Shown here: positions 61,166 to 64,000 of the stretch, piece after piece | Numbering within the stretch: position 1 is the first letter of the stretch | Layout of the letters: each line of letters begins with the position of its first letter | Position numbers and translations under genes: made by a program | Notes under the pieces: generated by a model | Seen by the model: the letters and a program-made list of their open reading frames with translations, nothing else | Databases searched by the model: none | What the model was told of the DNA's origin: nothing | NCBI RefSeq assembly: GCF_022808915.1 | Contig: NZ_JAKZFS010000005.1 | Location: 1-64,000, forward strand | DNA from: Fundidesulfovibrio terrae | GTDB lineage: Bacteria > Desulfobacterota > Desulfovibrionia > Desulfovibrionales > Desulfovibrionaceae | Length of the DNA: 64,000 bases | Direction: 5' to 3'

Positions 61166-63130
61166 TCAGGACAGCAGGGCCGGTCCTTCCGGATACGCTT
61201 TGTCGGAATGGTCCAGGGGCAGCTCGACGACAAACTGCGAGCCCGGTCCCGCAGCGTCCGCATCGCGGCCTTCGTCCCCCTCGTCTCCCGGAACGGGACT
61301 GCTCACCGCGATGGCCCCGCCGTGGTCCTTGATGATGCCGAAAGAGACCGCCAGGCCAAGACCGGTGCCTTCTCCCACGCCCTTGGTGCTGAAGAAGGGA
61401 TCGAAGATACGTGGCAGGTTTTCCGCGGGGATGCCCTCCCCGGAGTCGGAGAAAGTGACCAACACCACTCCGCGATCGCGTTCCAGCCGGGAGGACACCC
61501 GGATGACGCCGCCCCGGGGCATGGCGTCGCGGGCGTTGTTCAGCAGGTTGATCCAGACCTGTTTGAGCTTCTCGGGATCGCCGTAGATGATGGGATGGTG
61601 CTCGTCAAGGCGGGTCAGGATTTCCACATGGTCCAGCCGGAAGGTGTGCCGGACCAGGGTCACCGCCTCCAGGATGGAGTTGTTGAAGCACATCTCCATC
61701 TTGGCGCAGTCGGCCTGGCGGGAAAAGCCCAGCAGGTCGGCCACGATCTTGCGGCACACCTTGGCCTGCTTCTCGATGATCTCGAGGTCGGCGTGCAGGG
61801 AGGAGCCCGGCGGCACGTCCTCCTGCAGGAGCTGGGCATAGCCCAGGATGACTCCCAGCGGGGTGTTGATCTCGTGAGCCACGCCCCCGGCCAGCTTGCC
61901 CAGCGATTCCATCTTCTGGGCCTGGATGAGCTGGTCCTGGTAACTCTTGAGCTGGGTGACGTCGTGGGCCGAGCGGACCACTGCCACCACCTCGTCCCGT
62001 TCGTCCTTGACCGGGACGCGTACCACGTGCAGCCAGTGGAGTGCCCCATCGCGGCGGACCTGGATCTCCTCTTCCTCGCGCAGTCCGGTGCTCAGGATGC
62101 GGTCCAGCGCTTCGCGGTTGCGCAGGGCCTCGGCCTCGGGAAGGAAGGCTTCGTCGAGGCGGCCCACGATGGCCGCCTCGGGATGGCCCAGGTCTTCCGC
62201 AAGCGCCTTGTTCACGGCCATGTAGCGGTGGTCGCGGTCCTGCAGGGCCACATAGTCCGGGGTGGAGTCCAGAATGGTGCGCATGAGCTCTTTTTGCCGG
62301 GTGAGCTCGCGTTGGGCGGCGTGCAGTTCGTCCAGGTGCAGCCGCAGGGTATGGGTCATGACATTGAAAGTTTCGCTCAACTGCTGGATTTCGTCCCCGG
62401 AGCTCTCCAGGGAAGGCTGCGGCGGGACGTCGGGCGCGCTGTCCGGCGGGTCGAGATAGCCGGCCACCACCGAGGCGGCGTGCTCCCGCAGGAAGTTGAT
62501 GCGCCGGGTGACCCGCCGGGCGTACACCGTAGCCAGGACCACCGCCAGGATCATGGTCAGGAAGGAGACGTTGACCACAGGGTCGATGAGGGCGCTGACG
62601 ACGTCCTCCACCACCCCGGACTTGGCCAGCCCCACCCGGACCACGCCCAGGCGGTTGTCGGCCACCACCACCGGAGCAGCGAAATCGTAAACCAGCATGG
62701 AGCCGGTATCGATGAGCTGGATGCGAAGATCGTTCTTGGGGCCCAGAGGGTTGGCCGCGGGGAGATCCACCGGGAACCCGCCAGGGAAGGTGTGGGCCAA
62801 CACGTGACCCTCGTCGTCCATGACGAAGGCGTAGACCACGTCGTTGCCGGCGCTTTTGAGCTCGTCCAGATGGTTCTTGATGCGCAACAGGTCCTGGGCC
62901 AGCAGGGCGTCGCGGCTGCGCAGGGCCAGGTTTTCGCAGAGCACGCGCCCCCATTTCTTGGCTTCGCCTGTGAGGGAGCGCGAGGCCATTTCGTAGAAGG
63001 TGGCCGTCATGGCCACGGAGACGAAGAGCACGATGGCGCTGATGCCCAGGCCCAACTTGGTGGCAAAGGACAGGCGGCGGGTCGGATTGAGCGGAGGAAG
63101 CCAAGCCAGACGCTTCATGTGCGTTCCCAT
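61166..63130 (-). CDS. Membrane sensor histidine kinase (sensor-HAMP-PAS-HisKA-HATPase)
   Basis: About 654 residues. Two membrane helices (near 22-44 and 184-206) enclose a periplasmic sensor domain, followed by HAMP, PAS (about 305-425, PDYVALQDRDHRYMAV), HisKA with HEINTPL, and HATPase_c (NLLNNARDAM, DSGEGI, GTGLGLAVS). The start is ATG 63130 or 63118; neither SD is strong. It begins 17-29 nt after a PhnD-like binding-protein gene, so that protein may be its ligand-sensing partner. The receiver at 60782 is its probable target. Confidence 0.92.
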   Translation of the reverse strand: MGTHMKRLAWLPPLNPTRRLSFATKLGLGISAIVLFVSVAMTATFYEMASRSLTGEAKKWGRVLCENLALRSRDALLAQDLLRIKNHLDELKSAGNDVVYAFVMDDEGHVLAHTFPGGFPVDLPAANPLGPKNDLRIQLIDTGSMLVYDFAAPVVVADNRLGVVRVGLAKSGVVEDVVSALIDPVVNVSFLTMILAVVLATVYARRVTRRINFLREHAASVVAGYLDPPDSAPDVPPQPSLESSGDEIQQLSETFNVMTHTLRLHLDELHAAQRELTRQKELMRTILDSTPDYVALQDRDHRYMAVNKALAEDLGHPEAAIVGRLDEAFLPEAEALRNREALDRILSTGLREEEEIQVRRDGALHWLHVVRVPVKDERDEVVAVVRSAHDVTQLKSYQDQLIQAQKMESLGKLAGGVAHEINTPLGVILGYAQLLQEDVPPGSSLHADLEIIEKQAKVCRKIVADLLGFSRQADCAKMEMCFNNSILEAVTLVRHTFRLDHVEILTRLDEHHPIIYGDPEKLKQVWINLLNNARDAMPRGGVIRVSSRLERDRGVVLVTFSDSGEGIPAENLPRIFDPFFSTKGVGEGTGLGLAVSFGIIKDHGGAIAVSSPVPGDEGDEGRDADAAGPGSQFVVELPLDHSDKAYPEGPALLS

Positions 63131-63146
63131 TGCGAGCCCGTCCCGA

Positions 63147-64000
63147 TTATTGGGGACTGTCCGCGCCGACGCGCGCCACCAGTTCGCGCACGGGGTCGTA
63201 GTCTTCATTGCGTGCCGGAATCACGGCCTGAATGTGCGCCGCTTCAAGGATGGGTGCTTGTCCGGGATCGTCCATGGACAGGGCCAGCAAGGCCTTTGAG
63301 ATGGACTGGACCACATCCGGGGGCAGGCCTTGGCGCGCGACGAAGAGCCAGCCCGGGTACGCCTGGGAGGCGCCCAGGACGGAGATGGTCGAGATGTCGA
63401 TGCGGTTGGCCAGGAGCTTCAGGGTCCCATCGCGTACCATGCCCACGTCGGAGAGCCCGGCGTGCACGGCCAGGACGACCTTTTCCTGCTTGCCGCCCGG
63501 GCCGGGAGGGAAAGTGACTTCAGAGAAGTCGGACATCTTCACCCCATTGTCCAGGAACAGCCCCATGGGAAAGAGGAAGCCGCCGGCGGAGGAGGGATCC
63601 ACGGCAATGAGCCGCTTGCCGCGGCAGTCCTGGAGGGTCTTGATGGAGGGATTGTTCGCCCGAACGATGATCTCTCCCCGAAACTCGGGGGAGCCGCTGG
63701 GTTCGATTACACGTGCGAAGGCGAAGGCCCCGTTGGAGGCCATTTTCAGGAAGACGAACGGATTGACGTAGGAGATGTCGATCTCACCGCGCCGCACCAT
63801 GGCGATATGTTCATCGAAAGTGGCCGGGAAGACCTGCCGTATGGGGAGGCCGGTAGCCTTGCTCAGGTAGGCCACCAGCTGATGGTGCCGGGCGTAGGAG
63901 ATGGGATGGGAATACTGGGGCAGGTACGCGTACGTCAGCCCCTCTTGGGGCACGTGGTGCGAAAGTTCCCGCCGCTTGTCGAAGTCCACCTTGAGGGCCG
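63147..64000 (-). CDS. PhnD-like phosphate/phosphonate-type periplasmic binding protein (cut by window end)
   Basis: At least 284 residues, incomplete: the frame runs on to the last base, so the N-terminus with a likely signal peptide lies outside. It has the type-2 periplasmic binding fold of the PhnD/PtxB group (LTYAYLPQYSHPISYARHHQ, FDEHIAMVRRGEIDISYVNPFVF, RLIAVDPSSAGGFLFP, LSDVGMVRDG). No ABC transporter genes accompany it. The next gene is a sensor kinase, so a sensory rather than transport role is likely. Confidence 0.85.
   Translation of the reverse strand, partial: ALKVDFDKRRELSHHVPQEGLTYAYLPQYSHPISYARHHQLVAYLSKATGLPIRQVFPATFDEHIAMVRRGEIDISYVNPFVFLKMASNGAFAFARVIEPSGSPEFRGEIIVRANNPSIKTLQDCRGKRLIAVDPSSAGGFLFPMGLFLDNGVKMSDFSEVTFPPGPGGKQEKVVLAVHAGLSDVGMVRDGTLKLLANRIDISTISVLGASQAYPGWLFVARQGLPPDVVQSISKALLALSMDDPGQAPILEAAHIQAVIPARNEDYDPVRELVARVGADSPQ

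Overview
The window is GC-rich, densely coded bacterial DNA that fits a sulfate-reducing member of the Desulfovibrionales (Desulfovibrio-like Desulfobacterota). Pointers are a two-iron desulfoferrodoxin next to a ferritin, a PxxKW cysteine-rich protein, a manganese-dependent pyrophosphatase, a fused FAD/4Fe-4S lactate dehydrogenase-type enzyme, a 2-oxoacid oxidoreductase, an rpoN-hpf-ptsN-rapZ-PTS cluster, and what looks like a selenoprotein. The taxon is inferred from gene families only.

Layout. 1-170: 5S rRNA and terminator, the end of an rRNA operon. 0.2-9.4 kb: lon, FAD/FeS hydroxy-acid dehydrogenase, a secreted alpha/beta hydrolase and a KefB-type antiporter. 9.4-11.5 kb (minus): three envelope proteins, two of them FlgO-like, behind a near-perfect sigma-28 promoter. 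11.7-17.6 kb: TauE/SafE permease, the dfx-ftn-ferritin-like oxygen/iron operon, a 2-oxoacid:acceptor oxidoreductase pair and a hydrolase. 17.7-21.4 kb: tadA and purQ (minus), then pyrG-kdsC. 21.7-27.9 kb: rpoN, hpf, ptsN, rapZ, mannose-type PTS IIA-IIB-IIC (the IIC frame is broken at a T9 run), then ppaC. 27.9-30 kb: divergent QorB-like/HxlR pair and a DUF2087 protein.

30.3-43.8 kb is one long minus-strand run of mostly housekeeping genes: mtaD, PxxKW, M20 peptidase, mnmG, a PilZ protein, corC, lnt, prfB (with the classical +1 frameshift), a GGDEF cyclase, a MinD-like ATPase, HU, an apparent selenoprotein read through an in-frame UGA, and dapA. 43.9-48.8 kb: a GT-C-like membrane protein, a hypothetical protein, the apt-mtnP adenine/MTA salvage pair and an esterase. 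48.8-54.5 kb (minus): hybrid histidine kinase, cimA, lysC, tsaE and a CBS protein. 54.6-55.4 kb holds only a small integrase-like remnant. 55.4-64 kb: a second TauE/SafE permease with a membrane partner, convergent with a signalling cluster of phosphatase/Cys-cluster fusion, PEP-synthase-like protein, stand-alone receiver, sensor kinase and PhnD-like binding protein (cut by the window end).

The most notable observation is at 31216-32118. A 300-codon secreted protein is interrupted only by a UGA in a C-P-S-UGA context, followed at 28 nt by the apical G of a well-formed bacterial SECIS-like hairpin. An ordinary gene call would start at an internal ATG and miss it. Next in interest are the IIC frameshift, the sigma-28/FlgO operon, a three-copy intergenic repeat, and the PhnD-kinase-PEP-synthase-like cluster. 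No CRISPR array, complete insertion sequence, prophage or tRNA gene was seen.
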